Positions 45,503-58,168 of a stretch of 64,000 nucleotides of DNA are shown in pieces. Source of the stretch: Helianthus annuus (Eukaryota > Streptophyta > Magnoliopsida > Asterales > Asteraceae); contig NC_035448.2 in the NCBI RefSeq assembly GCF_002127325.2, positions 12,167,408-12,231,407 on the forward strand, given 5' to 3'. The position numbers and the translations under genes were made by a program. Positions within the stretch are counted from its first letter, which is position 1, and each line of letters begins with the position of its first letter. Under the pieces are notes generated by a model. The model made no database searches. It saw nothing but the letters and a program-made list of their open reading frames with translations, and was not told where the DNA came from.

Positions 45503-47137
45503 CTAAACTGATGGCGGTGGAGGAGGGGGGAAATGGGAATAAAACAAACGACGCAAATGGAGCCAGTCCTTCTCCATGGCTCTCTGGGAACGCAACCAAG
45601 AAGCAATCTGCTGCTCTAGTGCCAAAAGGCGTGCAGCAAAGTCAGGTAACAACGGTCGAGGGGGCTGCGAAGAAGCAGGATGGGTCTGACCCTGACACTG
45701 GCACGGCGGTGGCTGAGCTCTCTCAAGCTCCTGAATGCGCCGTGTGAGTGCCTCCTGCTGGACAACAAACGACATCAGAACGTTCTCAATATAATACCCC
45801 ATATGGAAAGGATGGTAGGGGTCGGATGGCGGCATAATAGGCGGTGACGTCCAGAGAAATGGCTCACTGGCTGGATCGAAAGGTGGCACAGAGAATGGAG
45901 GAACAGGGGGAATAGCAGTAGAAAACTGTGGTACAACTGGGATAGATGCCGGCACATGTCCAAAGGGATGAGCCGAGGAACCCTCTCCAGGTCGAGCTGG
46001 AGGTGTGAACTGAGGGAACGAAAAAGAGGAATCAATATGACGTGCATCGGTGGTATGAGGGGGAATAGGTGGAAGCTCATCATCAGGGTCAATCCACCCA
46101 TTCTGGGTGTGCGCATAACAGGGATCAATATGGGTCGCGAATAGCGCATGATCGGGCTCCAGGGGAACAGGATCAGGTAGGGGAGCAACAACAGGGTCAA
46201 CGGGTACATCAGCGATAAGAGGGGCATCAGCCTGAGCTGCAGCAACAACATGATCGCCCTCCAGTAGTGGAGCATCAACAGGGTGATCATCAATGGGTAG
46301 ATCAGCAATCACCGGGTCAACAATGGGTACACCAGCATGAATAGGGTCATGCTCAAACACAGGGTCAAGAGCAGCTACCGGCTCGGGGGCCATGGCAGGC
46401 TCGGGGTCATCGAACGCCATCTCAAAATCTACGTGGTCAGCAAACGCAGGGTCAATGGGATCAACTGGGTCAACTGGGTCAACCGGGTCCTCCATAGGCT
46501 GATCCAGGTGTATAAACTCGATCTCCTGATCTGGGTCGAACCCAGGTGGAAAGACAGGATCGGAATCCTCCTCAATATCGTGCTCAAAGGCGAAGCTCGG
46601 GACAGGGGCAACAGAGGATGCCCTATTAGGATCTGAACCTTGAGAAAAGTGCTGCGCATCCTGAGTGTGTGACGGTGCGGAGGCCACAGACTCGAAAGAG
46701 TCTGGGACGGGTGAGTGTGCAGGTGACTCCTCAGCTGGAGCATCAGCGAGCAACAAAAGACCACCGTCAGCTAGAAGGTCCTCGCCCTCAACATCATCCT
46801 CCAGGGGCTCGTCATCAAATAAATTGACGTCGTCATCAACATCGGCGTCAAGAAGCATATCGAGAACAGGATAAGCGGCCAAAGGTATGGGGGCAGGGAT
46901 CTCTATGAGCGGTAGGTCCCCAGCAAAAGGGCCATCAGCGGGCTCGTCGATAGCATCGGGTAACGCAAAGGGCTGGAAGTCATCCTCATATGTGCTGGTA
47001 ACATCTGATGTGTGGACCTCATGCTCCGAAGACTCTAGGTCGTCTGATACAATGGGCCTAGGGCCCGTGGTGTCCGAATCACCAGTGCCTGATGAGTCCA
47101 TGGTGTCTGTATAACACAAATATGCACAAATAATCAA
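45503..47137 (-). CDS. Accessory ORF upstream of gag, copy 1
   Basis: An open frame of 544 codons from 47137, or 532 from the second ATG at 47101 (MDSSGTGDSDTTGP), which I favour because the acidic domain starts there. It lies between the PBS and gag on the element strand. The protein is very acidic and proline-rich with DPVDPVDPVDPIDP repeats; the last ~110 residues contain a predicted helical stretch (QQEALTRRIQELERAQ and ALEQQIASWLRSQRAMEKDW) and a run of prolines before the stop. No zinc, protease or membrane motif is seen. It is not a standard Ty3 gene. Both copies retain it. Function unknown. Confidence 0.8.
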   Translation of the reverse strand: MIICAYLCYTDTMDSSGTGDSDTTGPRPIVSDDLESSEHEVHTSDVTSTYEDDFQPFALPDAIDEPADGPFAGDLPLIEIPAPIPLAAYPVLDMLLDADVDDDVNLFDDEPLEDDVEGEDLLADGGLLLLADAPAEESPAHSPVPDSFESVASAPSHTQDAQHFSQGSDPNRASSVAPVPSFAFEHDIEEDSDPVFPPGFDPDQEIEFIHLDQPMEDPVDPVDPVDPIDPAFADHVDFEMAFDDPEPAMAPEPVAALDPVFEHDPIHAGVPIVDPVIADLPIDDHPVDAPLLEGDHVVAAAQADAPLIADVPVDPVVAPLPDPVPLEPDHALFATHIDPCYAHTQNGWIDPDDELPPIPPHTTDARHIDSSFSFPQFTPPARPGEGSSAHPFGHVPASIPVVPQFSTAIPPVPPFSVPPFDPASEPFLWTSPPIMPPSDPYHPFHMGYYIENVLMSFVVQQEALTRRIQELERAQPPPCQCQGQTHPASSQPPRPLLPDFAARLLALEQQIASWLRSQRAMEKDWLHLRRLFYSHFPPPPPPSV

Positions 47138-47184
47138 TCATACAATCAGGTAAACACATTAGTCACCAATTAAGCAATCAAATA

Positions 47185-47400
47185 ATCCTCCTAGTCCCAC
47201 TAGCCTCCCAGACTGACCTTCCTAGTCCCACTAGCCTCCCAGCCTCCCAGACTGCTTTTCCTAGTCCCACTAGCCTCCCAGCCTCCCAGACTGCTCTTCC
47301 TAGTCCCACTAGCCAATTCTCTCAGCCTCTCAGACTGACTCCCTAGTCCCACTAGACAACTACCTCGGCCTCCCAGACCGAGCCTCAGCCTCCCAGACTG
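47185..47400. repeat. Minisatellite after the PBS, copy 1
   Basis: Five units of ~40 bp built on CCTAGTCCCACTAGCCTCCC and CCTCCCAGACTG, in the leader between the PBS and the accessory ORF. Copy 2 has the same array at 57779-58010. Confidence 0.9.
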
Positions 47401-47554
47401 AGCCTATATCTAATAAATAAAATGTGCTCAACATTTGTTTATAAAAACGTTTTGGATCTGGACTTAAGTGGTATGCAGTGTAAACATGTTTTCGTGAGAG
47501 CCCTAGAGATCATAGTCTAGACTCGAGAAGGAATCCTAGTTCGCTATGATCAGA

Positions 47555-47566
47555 GCTCTGATACCA
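47555..47566 (-). promoter_or_regulatory. Primer-binding site (initiator Met tRNA), copy 1
   Basis: On the minus strand TGGTATCAGAGC follows the LTR end after three bases. This is the standard plant site pairing with the 3' end of initiator tRNA-Met. Confidence 0.93.
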
Positions 47567-47569
47567 AGC

Positions 47570-50500
47570 TGTCACACCCTGGCTTTGCGGAAGCGTGGTT
47601 AATTTTGGTGTGACTTCTTAATACCATACAAGATCATCCATCGATTTAAGTTTTAAAAACATAAGTAACATAACATTGTCTTAAAACGTTGACTCATGCA
47701 ACGGACACTACAACCTGACAACATAAACTTTGTTCAGAAAACACAAACAAGAAATAAACGCAGTTTAAGGACTGTGACTCGTCCAGGTAAAAGTCACATC
47801 CCCTAAACTTGGATGACCTCGAAGCTCTTATGCAGCGGGAAAATGTAACATACCACGCCAGATCTTTAGTTTCCTGAAATACATGTAAGTTGGAAAAATC
47901 ACCAATAATGTTGAGCGAGTTCATGTGTAAGTGAGTAATAAAACCTTTGTAAGTATAAAATCCTGGTATGTAGCAAATAAGGAAAAAGAGATCACCAATG
48001 GTTTGCAAGGCCATTGATATGTGTGAAGTGCAAGTAGGAAGACTCAAACCTAGCGGATTTATGCGTTGGGCACAAAGTCACCCCGAGGTCCGTTATGCTG
48101 GGCCTGGGGCTGGGCTCGCTACACCCAGATAGATCTACCACTACTGTCCCTCGGTCCTACAATGAGGATTAATGGCCTCAAGTTTCCGCCTACCCACTCA
48201 CATGATCTAAGTAGTAACCCTCCTTACGCTAACCATACCATGTAAAAGTACTTGTAATCATAGTAACATGTATTTCACCCCCGCAGTTTAGAAAACTGAA
48301 AACAGTTAAGAGAAAAGGGGGACATGAACTTACTGTGGTACGTCTCTACCAAGTAAATCTCCTGATCAAACCGCTGTGCGACGACCTACACGTACTAAAT
48401 CTATTAGACGGACGGCCGTGCCTTAGCTTAAGGTTTAATGTCTTTGGGAAATAGTTAGACAACTATTTCGTAATTACACTTTGCAATTATTTGGTAAATA
48501 TATCCCTTCCCAAGGATGGGGGTTTTAATACATGTGCGTTCGTATATCTTCGGAATATATTATTAAGTCTCACTTAAAATATATTTTAATCCTTTCTCCA
48601 AAATATAAATATTTTTCCCAAAAATATCATATTTTATTACATATAATTTTCCAAAAAAAAATAATACCTTGACAAAATACGCGTTCAATAGTATTTTCCG
48701 TAAATGCGTAAGTTACGGATATAGGTTGGGTGGTAATAATTATACCGTGGTAACTTAAATATTTATCGTAAAGGCGTTCGTATTATTTTGGAATCGTTAA
48801 CATTTTTTAATATTATTTTTACCCTAAAAATAATATTTGTATAGTTCACAAAATAATCATAAAAATTACACAAGTGTTGTTATGAAAAATATATATACTA
48901 AATATATATTTATCAAGTTTTATTTTGTGAAAATCCCACCTCCGACACTTAGTAATTTTGTAATAAAGATCGTGGCGAAATTTATATTTTGAAAACAAGT
49001 TAAAAATATATTTATAACACTTGTGGTGAAAATATTTCCAAGTGTTATGTTTTTGGAAAAATTTCGCCAGAGTTTCCCCTGTAACTGGAGGTGGCCACGC
49101 TTTCAAGCGTATCATTTTCTTTTAAAATCTCAATCAACAATTTTCTCTATCAACAATAACAATATCCAAACCATCAAACTAGTCAATATATATATAAATC
49201 GCAAAAATACATGAACTTGCGGTTTATCTAGTAACTTTCCGTTATTCTTAGTGGATCTTTGTATAGATCAATTCGGTTTCTTGAAAATCTTGTTTTTAAA
49301 GAAGTTTCGTCTTTACAACTTCTTGTCAACACTTACAAAAATAGTTCCTTTGTCAAACTTTGTGTTACACAAGTGTTTACACACTTGTGTGTACAAAAAT
49401 CACTCTTGTTCATGAAAGATCCGGTTTTAAAATATGTTTTCTTTTGACACTTGGTTCTTTGAAAATACCGTTTGTAGATCCGTAGATCTACTAGTTTTGA
49501 ACACCATTTCATAAGTAAAATCGTTTTTACACAAGTTCATGCTTCGTAAGTGGTAGTGTTCATCATTTAACCTTTTTTACACTTAAAACATACTCTATGT
49601 CATGATTCATGAACATGACTAATCCGGGTTAGATGATGATCCGAGCTACCACAACATAGATCGGCACTAAATAATTACAACAAAACAAGTTTTACAAGAT
49701 TTACACAACATCATTTCTTTTAACCAACATGTTCATCATTTATGTAAACTTTTAGTATGTCATCTTGTAAGTTCATGAGTTTTAACCGACAAGGTTCGTT
49801 TTAACCACTTTAGAATAGATCAAGAGTGTGTTTAAAGTCACTTACTACTAGCTCGGGGCTAGGGAAGAAACTAGTCGAAGATTGGGTGGATAAAAGCAAT
49901 GTGGTGAGGTCCTTCACGATCCGAACGCACCGAGCTTCCTTGTATGAGATCCTTCACCCTTGTATGTGCTTGGAAATGCAAGATCAAAACTCGAAAATGG
50001 ATGGATGGATGTGGGTGTGTTCGGCCGAGAGCTCCAAGGGAGAGGGAGAGAGTGATTTATTGAGTTTGTGTGTTGGTTATGTTGTGTTTAGGTTGTAACT
50101 TATAGGCAAATTCTTTCACTACTAACCAATGGATCATATGTCTAATTGATATTAGACAAGAGTGATTATTTTAATCAAAAATAGGACAAGGGTGTCCCTT
50201 GGGGACCGAATTCGGTTAGAGGGGGGGGGGTCCTTAGTTAGATTTCAACTAATAGTTAGGGTAAACTTAAGTTAAGTTGGAGGTTAACTCGGTTACTAGC
50301 GTGTTATACATTATAGCGGGTGCTAGGGTATTCGGGGACCCTAACTAGCTCAGAAAAAGAAAAACAATGTTGTTGGCAATATTTTTATGTTCCGGGTAAA
50401 GTCCGGTTGTTCGGTTGGATAGTGATCCGTTAAAGTGCTTAACAAAGCTTTAAAGTGTCGTTATTACTATTTTCAGTGTCACGACTTATTCCCGACACTT

Positions 50501-50981
50501 TGGAAAGTGTCTAGTAATATTTTTCTCATGTTTTGGCACTTTATAAGTTAGCTAAATGCTGAATTTTTATTTAAAGCGCTGAATTTTGTACTTAGAGTAC
50601 GTTTTAGGCACATCCGGTCACTGTAACTTATACCTAGTGACGCAGTTCTACAACCCTCGTATCCCTACACTCACTACTAGTGTAGTAACTATCTCTGGCA
50701 CATACAGGCCTTAGAGGCAGTACCTGTCTGGTGCTAGTTATGACAGCACGTTTAATAGGTTATCCGTTTATTGTGCTACTGTGCTTTTGGTGCATCAAGG
50801 TTGTCACTAAAGTTCTGTGTGTAATAATAGAGTGACAGCAAATAAAGTATGATGCAAGTATGTATATGTATCAGTATTTCAAGTAGCAGTTTATCCACAT
50901 CTTCAAGCAAGCACAGTAATTAAGCAATAATTAATTATTAATTAAGTCGTACGGATACCTGGTTTAGTGAGGGTTGTCACA
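47570..50981 (-). repeat. Shared LTR of the tandem array (3.4 kb)
   Basis: Ends TGTCACACCC and GGTTGTCACA (plus strand), with a PBS beside the left end and a PPT beside the right end, so it serves both units. It differs from the LTR at 58172 by about ten substitutions over ~950 bp and lacks ~37 bp near 47620. It holds several hairpins, for example ATAACACTTG/CAAGTGTTAT near 49014-49046 and ACACAAGTGT/ACACTTGTGT near 49367-49390. A 10-G run lies at about 50221. No gene inside. Confidence 0.88.
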
Positions 50982-51018
50982 TTCTCCCCCTGTTAGAAAA
51001 ATTTCATCCCGAAATTTT
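50982..51018 (-). promoter_or_regulatory. Polypurine tract and pre-PPT hairpin of the array
   Basis: On the minus strand AAAATTTC, loop GGGAT, GAAATTTT (51018-50998) is followed by the purine tract CTAACAGGGGGAGAA and the LTR start TGTGACAACC. The hairpin has the same shape and central GGGA as those at 10761 and 62405 but a different outer stem. Confidence 0.8.
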
Positions 51019-54000
51019 AAGTTCTGCTTCTACATGCAGGGTTCTTGGGAAATAAGTGGGGGTATTTCTCTTTCATCCAGTCCTCACGCTCCCAAGTGTA
51101 TTCAGGACCATGTCTAGCATTCCAACGAACCTTGACGAGCTTGACACTGCTCCGGCGGGTTTTGTTCACTTTCCAATCCGTAACCTCAACAGGTTCTTCG
51201 ACAAAATGGAGCGTGTCGTCAACATGAATCTCGTCGGTGGGAATGACAACGGTATCTTGAGTTGGACTTTTCTTCAAATTTGATACATGAAGTGTATCGT
51301 GAACACCATTCAGTTCGGCAGGTAGATCCAACTTGTATGCTACTAACCCAATTCTTTCCAAAATTCTGAACGGGCCAATATACCGCAGATTCAACTTTCC
51401 ACGCTTCCCGAAGCGTGCCACACCCTTCTAGGGTGATACTTTTAACAAAACCATATCACCTACCTCGAACTCTAGAGTTTCCTTCTTCGGTCTGCATAAC
51501 ACTTTTGTCGATCACGAGCCGCCTTGATGCGATCTCGGATCTGTGCGATTTTGTCTGTGGTTTCCTGGACCATATCAGGACCAACCAATTGCCTGTCACC
51601 TGCATCAGACCAACAAAGCGGTGATCTGCACTTGCGGCCATATAGAGCTTCAAATGGCGCGACACCAATACTGACTGGTGTGGTAGCTGTTGTTGTATGA
51701 AAATTCGACCAATGGCAAATGCTTATCCCAGCTATCGCCCAAATCCATAACACATGCTCTCAGCATATCTTCCAAAGTCTGAATAGTCCGCTCGCTTTGT
51801 CCATCAGTCTGTGGGTGAAATGCAGTGCTTAGATTCAATTGTGAGCCAAAAGCTTCTTGGAAGGATTGCCAAATCCTTGATATAAACCTTCCGTCTCTAT
51901 CAGAGATGATTGAGAGAGGTACTCCATGGCGCGTAACGATTTCTCTCATGTAAATTTCAGCTAATTTACTCATATTATCCTTTTCCCTGATAGGTAAGAA
52001 GTGCGCTGACTTCGTTAATCGGTCCACTATTACCCAAATAGTGTCATGACCTCTTGGCGTTCTTGGGAACTTCGTAATAAAATCCATGGAGATTTGTTCC
52101 CATTTCCATTTGGGAATCTCAGGTTGTAGCAGAAGTCCTGAAGGCTTCTGGTATTCAGCTCTCACTTTGGCACATGTTAAACACTTGCTCACATAAACAG
52201 CAACATCGCCTTTCATCCTAGGCCACCAGTAGAAATCTTTAAGATCTTGGTACATCTTATCCGCTCCTGGATGGATAGAGTACCGCGATTTGTGTGCCTC
52301 ATCAAAAATAACTTTCCTCAAACCACCAAACAGAGGAACCCAAATCCTTTTCTCAAAACATAACGTTCCTTCCTCGTTTGGCACTAACTGCTTCTCCATC
52401 CCACGAAGATATTCTTCTTCAAGGTTTCTTTCTTTTAGAGCCTCTTTCTGAGCGGCACGAATGCGCAAAGAAAGGTCTGTCTGAATAATCATCTCTAAAG
52501 CCCTAACCCTTATGGGCTTGATCCTTTCTTTTCGACTTAGGGCGTCGGCGACCACATTCACCTTCCCTGGATGATACTTGATCTCCCAGTTGTAATCGTT
52601 CAACAACTCAACCCATCATCTCTGTCTCATATTCAACTCCTTCTGGTTGAATATGTGCTGCAGGCTTTTGTGATCTGTGAAAATTGTACACTTTGTACCA
52701 TATAGGTAGTGTCTCCCGATCTTTAAAGCAGATATCACTGCGCCTAGCTCCAAATCATGTGTGGTATAGTTCTTTTCGTGTACCTTCAATTGGCGGGACG
52801 TGTAAGCTGTAACTTTCTGGCGTTGCATCAACACGCAACCCAATCCTTGACGCGAGGCGTCACAGTATACCACAAAATCGTCTGTACCTTCCGGTAGTGC
52901 TAAGATTGGCGCATTGCAGAGCTTATCCTTCAATAGTTGGAACGCTTCTTCCTGTTTGATTCCCCAATCAAACTTCTTATCTTTTTGGGTGAGGAGCGTC
53001 AATGGTTTAGCGATTTTTGAAAAATCCTCAATGAACCTTCGATAATAACCGGCCAAGCCTAAGAATTGTCGAATCTCGGTTGGCGTCTTTGGAGTCTCCC
53101 AATTCTTGATCGCTTCGATCTTGGTTGGATCCACGTGGATTCCATCTCCATTTACGACATGTCCAAGAAATTGGACTTCACGTAGCCAAAACTCGCACTT
53201 AGAGAATTTGGCGTACAACTGTTCTTTCTTCAGCAACTCTAAAATAGCTCTTAGATGCTGTTCATGCTCAGCCTTCGTCTTTGAATAAATCAAAATGTCG
53301 TCAATAAATACAATCACGAACTTATCGAGATACGGCTTGCAAAGTCTGTTCATTAGGTCCATGAAAACTGCAGGCGCGTTTGTCAACCCAAACGGCATAA
53401 CTAGGAACTCGTAGTGTCCATAACGAGTTCTGAAGGCTGTCTTCGGGATATTTTCCTCTTGTATCCTTAACTGATGGTATCCAGATCGCAAATCGATCTT
53501 TGAGTAAAAGCTTGAACCTTGCAGCTGATCGAATAAATCATCAATTCTTGGCAGAGGATACCTATTCTTGATCGTCAACTTATTCAACTCCCGGTAGTCA
53601 ATGCACATACGGAAACTACCGTCCTTCTTCTTGACAAACAGGACCGGAGCTCCCCAAGGTGAGAAGCTTGGTCTGATGAATCCCTTGTCTAACAACTCCT
53701 GAAGTTGTGTCGACAATTCCTGCATCTCAGATGGGGCAAGTCGATAAGGTTCCTTAGCCACAGGCGCGACGCCTGGAACTAAGTCGATGCGGAACTCCAC
53801 TTACCTCTGGGGCGGCAATCCAGGCAAGTCCTCTGGGAAGACTTCTGGATATTCCCTCACGACAGGGATGTCTTCGATTTTTGGCTCAGCAGCTTTCTTA
53901 TCTACAATGTGTGCCAGGAAGGCAGCACATCCCTTCTACAAACATTTTCGCGCTTTCAGGCAGCTGATAATCCTCAAAGGCGCATCTCGCTTCTCTCCAT

Positions 54001-55628
54001 GAACCACAATTGTTTCACCATCTTCGGTCGGGATACGAACGACCTTTTCGTGACAAACAATCTCAGCCTTGTTGCTTGATAACCAATCCATCCCTACTAC
54101 CACGTCGAAGCTTCCCAGCTGGACTGGTAGTAGATCCAAAGCAAACTCATGCTCTCCCAATTCGATTACACAACCTCTGACAACTTCATTGGCTTCCACC
54201 AACTTTCCATTAGCCAATTAGATTGAGTAGGGAATATCTAACTTACTAGCGGCTAACCCAAGCATATTCTTAAACTCTAACGATACGAAGCTATAATCGG
54301 CGCCAGTATCAAATAAAACGGATGCAAAGCGTTGGTTTACAGGGAACGTACCAGTAACGACATTGGGATCCTGGCGCGCTTCCCTCGCTTCGATATTGAA
54401 AACTCTTCCACGGGCTTGATTCAATTCTGGGCAGTTCCTCTTATAGTGCCCAATATCACCACAGTTAAAGCATCCAGGTATTTTCCCGTTTCCACCTCCA
54501 TTTCCAGCTTGATTGTTGTTGTTTCGGTTCGCATTACCAGCTTGGTTCACATTGTTGCCTCGATTTCCATTTCCTCCATTGTTTCCTTGTGGGCGATTTC
54601 CATTTCCACCCCGGTTATTGTTTCTGTTTCCAAATCCTCCTTGGCCTCCCCGGCCAACAGTGGCCCAACAAGAATCCTTTGACTGGCCAGTTTTCCCACA
54701 CGCTTCACATACTTTCAAACCACATCGGCCAGAATGGTGACGCTGGCAGGTGTTGCACTTGGGCTGGGTGCCCATATATCCCTTTCCTTTCTTTCCACTA
54801 CCTGCTGTAACCTGAGCTGGCGCGCTTGACTCTCCTTTCTTAACAACCCCACTAGTGCCTTGCTTGATGTTTGAGAACTTTCTTTTGTTACCTCCGGATG
54901 ACTCGACGTGAGTCTCCTTCTTCTTTGGTTCATCATCAGAAAACTTGTTTAGGCGGATAGCCTCCTCAGTGAGAGCCACGCTCAGATCAATTGCCTCAGT
55001 AATTGTCACAGGCATGGATGAGGTCACCATACTTATGATTTGAGGAGCCAAACCCCAAATGAAACGCTCAATCCGCTTGAACTCTGGAGTGACCATATAA
55101 GGTACCACATGAGATAAGTCGTGAAACCTTTGAACATACTCTGCGATCTTCAGACCTTCCAATTTCAAATGCCAAAACTCAGTTTTCCAACCTTTGGATT
55201 TCAGCGCGAGAGCAATACTTTCGATGCATAAGCTCTTTCAGCTCGGTCCATGTCATTGCGTAGGCTGCGGCTTCTCCAAGAGTCTGCAGTTGTAAATTCC
55301 ACCATGACAGGGCTCCGTCCAAGAATAGCCCGGAAATGTAGGTAACTTGCTGGTCTGGAGCACACTTGCTCATGCGGAGAACTGAGTCCATCTTCTCGGC
55401 CCAACGAACAAAAGCGACAGCACCTCCGGTGCCATCGAAGTTGACAGGCTTGCAGTCTAGGAACTGCTTGTAGGTGCACCCATGAGGTGGATTGTTGTTG
55501 CCAGTATTGCCAGAATTACTTCCACTAGTCCCTCCTTGAGAGGCGGCGTACTGTGCGATGGCAGCAGCGATGACTTGCTGAAGCTCTGCCTCATTGGTAG
55601 GCATCGGCGTTTGACGTCTCGGCGGCAT
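51017..55628 (-). pseudogene. Gag-pol polyprotein, copy 2, with full domain order but many lesions
   Basis: This carries gag, protease, RT, RNase H, integrase and a C-terminal chromodomain (from about FVEEPVEVTDWKVNK; 51017-51300), identifying the family as a chromovirus. Lesions from 5' to 3': an added T near 55180; stops at 54218-54220 (Glu to stop), 53936-53938 (Gln to stop), 53801-53803 (Gln to stop) and 52616-52618 (Arg to stop); frame changes near 51670 and 51480; and a stop at 51428-51430 (Trp to stop). The first zinc knuckle has Gln for His (CEACGKTGQSKDSC). Integrase shows the H-H-C-C motif and catalytic D, D and E (GQSERTIQT). It cannot give a functional polyprotein. Confidence 0.9.
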
Positions 55629-56097
55629 CTTCTAAAAGATGTGTTCACGTGGGTCAGGCCATAGTAAAGCGTACGTATATAATGATAGTAATAGTACATA
55701 ACATCTCATGTTATAAATAGACCAATCACATAACATCCCATGTTACAATTATATCAATCGCACAACATCCCATGTTATAAATATATCCATCACACAACAT
55801 CCCATGTCATAACACATAAATAATCAATCAAACATCATATATGATGAGAACTGCGATTGCATTGCCATAAATCGAGACCACATGGTAAAGTGTACAAGTA
55901 CATAGCTATAACATACAACATCAACGACTAAGGGCTACATCACCCCAGTCCAAAAACTATATCAATTCAGTGTCAATACATCCAATATACATGATCAACA
56001 AAAGTCAGAATCAGAATGCAGTCTCCAAAAAGTAGTTGTGCAGTCAGAGCAATCGCTGTCTTCTCACAGACGTCCACCCATGCTGCATAAGATAGCC

Positions 56098-57731
56098 CTA
56101 AACTGATGGCGGTGGAGGAGGGGGAAAATGGGAATAAAACAAACGACGCAAATGGAGCCAGTCCTCCTCCATGGCTCTCTGGGAACGCAACCAAGAAGCA
56201 ATCTGCTGCTCTAGTGCCAAAAGGTGTGCAGCAGAGTCAGGTAACAACGGTCGAGGGGGCTGCGAAGAAGCAGGGTGGGTCTGACCCTGACACTGGCACG
56301 GCGGTGGCTGAGCTCTCTCAAGCTCCTGAATGCGCCGTGTGAGTGCCTCCTGCTGGACAACAAACGACATCAGAACGTCCTCAATAGAATACCCCAAATG
56401 GAAAGGATGGTAGGGGTCAGATGGCGGCATAATAGGCGGTGGCGTCCAGAGAAATGGCTCACTGGCTGGATTGAAAGGTGGCACAGAGAATGGAGGAACA
56501 GGCGGAATAGCACTAGAAAACTGTGGTACAACTGGGATAGATGCCGGCACATGTCCAAAGGGATGAGCCGAGGAACCCTCTCCAGGTCGAGCTGGAGGTG
56601 TGAACTGAGGGAACGAAAAAGAGGAATCAATGTGACGTGCATCGGTGGTATGAGGGGGAATAGGTGGAAGCTCATCATCAGCGTCAATCCACCCATTCTG
56701 GGTGTGCGCATAACGGGGATCAATATGGGTCGCGAATAGCGCATGATCGGGCTCCAGGGGAACAGGATCAGGTAGGGGAGCAACAACAGGGTCAACGGGT
56801 ACATCAGCGATAAGAGGGGCATCAGCCTGAGCTGCAGCAACAACATGATTGCCCTCCAGTAGTGGAGCATCAACAGGGTGATCATCAACGGGTAGATCAG
56901 CAATCACCGGGTCAACAATGGGTACACCAGCATGAATAGGGTCATGCTCAAACACAGGGTCAGGAGCAGCTACCGGCTCGGGGGCCATGGCAGGCTCGGG
57001 GTCATCGAACGCCATCTCAAAATCTGCGTGGTTAGCAAACGCAGGGTTAATGGGATCAACTGGGTCAACTGGGTCAACCGAGTCCTCCATAGGCTGATCC
57101 AGGGGTATAAACTCGATCTTCTGATCTGGGTCGAACCCAGGTGGAAAGACAGGATCGGATCCTCCTCAATATCGTGCTCAAAGGCGAAGCTCGGGACAGG
57201 GGCAACAGAGGATGCCCTATCAGGATCTGAACCGTGAGAAAAGTGCTGCGCATCCTGAGTGTGTGACGGTGCGGAGGCCACAGACTCGAAAGAGTCTGGG
57301 ACGGGTGAGTGTATAGGTGACTCCTCAGCTGGAGCATCAACGAGCAACAAAAGACCACCGTCAGCTAGAAGGGCCTCACCCTCAACATCATCCTCTAGGG
57401 GCTCGTCATCAAATAAATCGACGTCGTCATCAACATCGGCGTCAAGAAGCATATCGAGAATAGGATAAGCGGCCAAAGGTATGGGGGCAGGGATCTCTAC
57501 GAGCGGTAGGTCCCCAGCAAAAGGGCCATCAGCGGGCTCGTCGACAGCATCGGCTAACGCAAAGGGCTGGAAGTCATCCTCATCTGTGCTGGTAACATCT
57601 GATGTGTGGACCTCATGCTCCGAAGACTCTAGGTCGTCTGATACAATGGGCCTAGGGCCCGTGGTGTCCGAATCACCAGTGCCTGATGAGTCCATGGTGT
57701 CTGTATAACACAAATATGCACAAATAATCAA
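56098..57731 (-). pseudogene. Accessory ORF upstream of gag, copy 2 (frameshifted)
   Basis: Homologous along its length to the ORF at 45503-47137 with scattered substitutions. A one-base deletion near 57155 (GGATCC where copy 1 has GGAATCC) splits it into an N-terminal frame (57731 down to ~57160) and a C-terminal frame (~57150 down to 56098). Repeats of DPVDP and the C-terminal helical region are retained. Confidence 0.85.
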
Positions 57732-57778
57732 TCATACAATCAGGTAAACACATTAGTCACCAATTAAGCAATCAAATA

Positions 57779-58010
57779 ATCCTCCTAGTCCCACTAGCCT
57801 CCCAGCCTCCCAGACTGACCTTCCTAGTCCCACTAGCCTCCCAGCCTCCCAGACTGCTTTTCCTAGTCCCACTAGCCTCCCAGCCTCCCAGACTGCTCTT
57901 CCTAGTCCCACTAGCCAATTCTCTCAGCCTCTCAGACTGACTCCCTAGTCCCACTAGACAACTACCTCGGCCTCCCAGACCGAGCCTCAGCCTCCCAGAC
58001 TGAGCCTATA
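57779..58010. repeat. Minisatellite after the PBS, copy 2
   Basis: Same ~40-bp units as in copy 1, with one more CCTCCCAGC segment in the first unit. An apparent reading frame with GTRKSSLGGWEAS repeats on the minus strand is a product of this array. Confidence 0.9.
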
Positions 58011-58156
58011 TCTAATAAATAAAATGTGCTCAACATTTGTTTATAAAAACATTTTGGATCTGGACTTAAGTGGTATGCAGTGTAAAAATGTTTTCGTGAG
58101 AGCCCTAGTGATCATAGTCTAGACTCGAGAAGGAATCCTAGTTCGCTATGATTAGA

Positions 58157-58168
58157 GCTCTGATACCA
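58157..58168 (-). promoter_or_regulatory. Primer-binding site (initiator Met tRNA), copy 2
   Basis: TGGTATCAGAGC on the minus strand, three bases from the LTR at 58172. Confidence 0.93.

Noticed and set aside
47694..48047. 117-codon open frame present in both LTRs of the array
   Set aside because: It is in the LTR and its conservation follows from LTR identity; there is no codon-position bias I can see by eye and no recognisable domain.
49826..50098. 90-codon plus-strand frame
   Set aside because: It lies within the LTR, antisense to the element, with no supporting motif.
57772..57954. A small repetitive protein on the minus strand
   Set aside because: It is a translation of the ~40-bp minisatellite after the PBS; the other copy lacks an equivalent frame.
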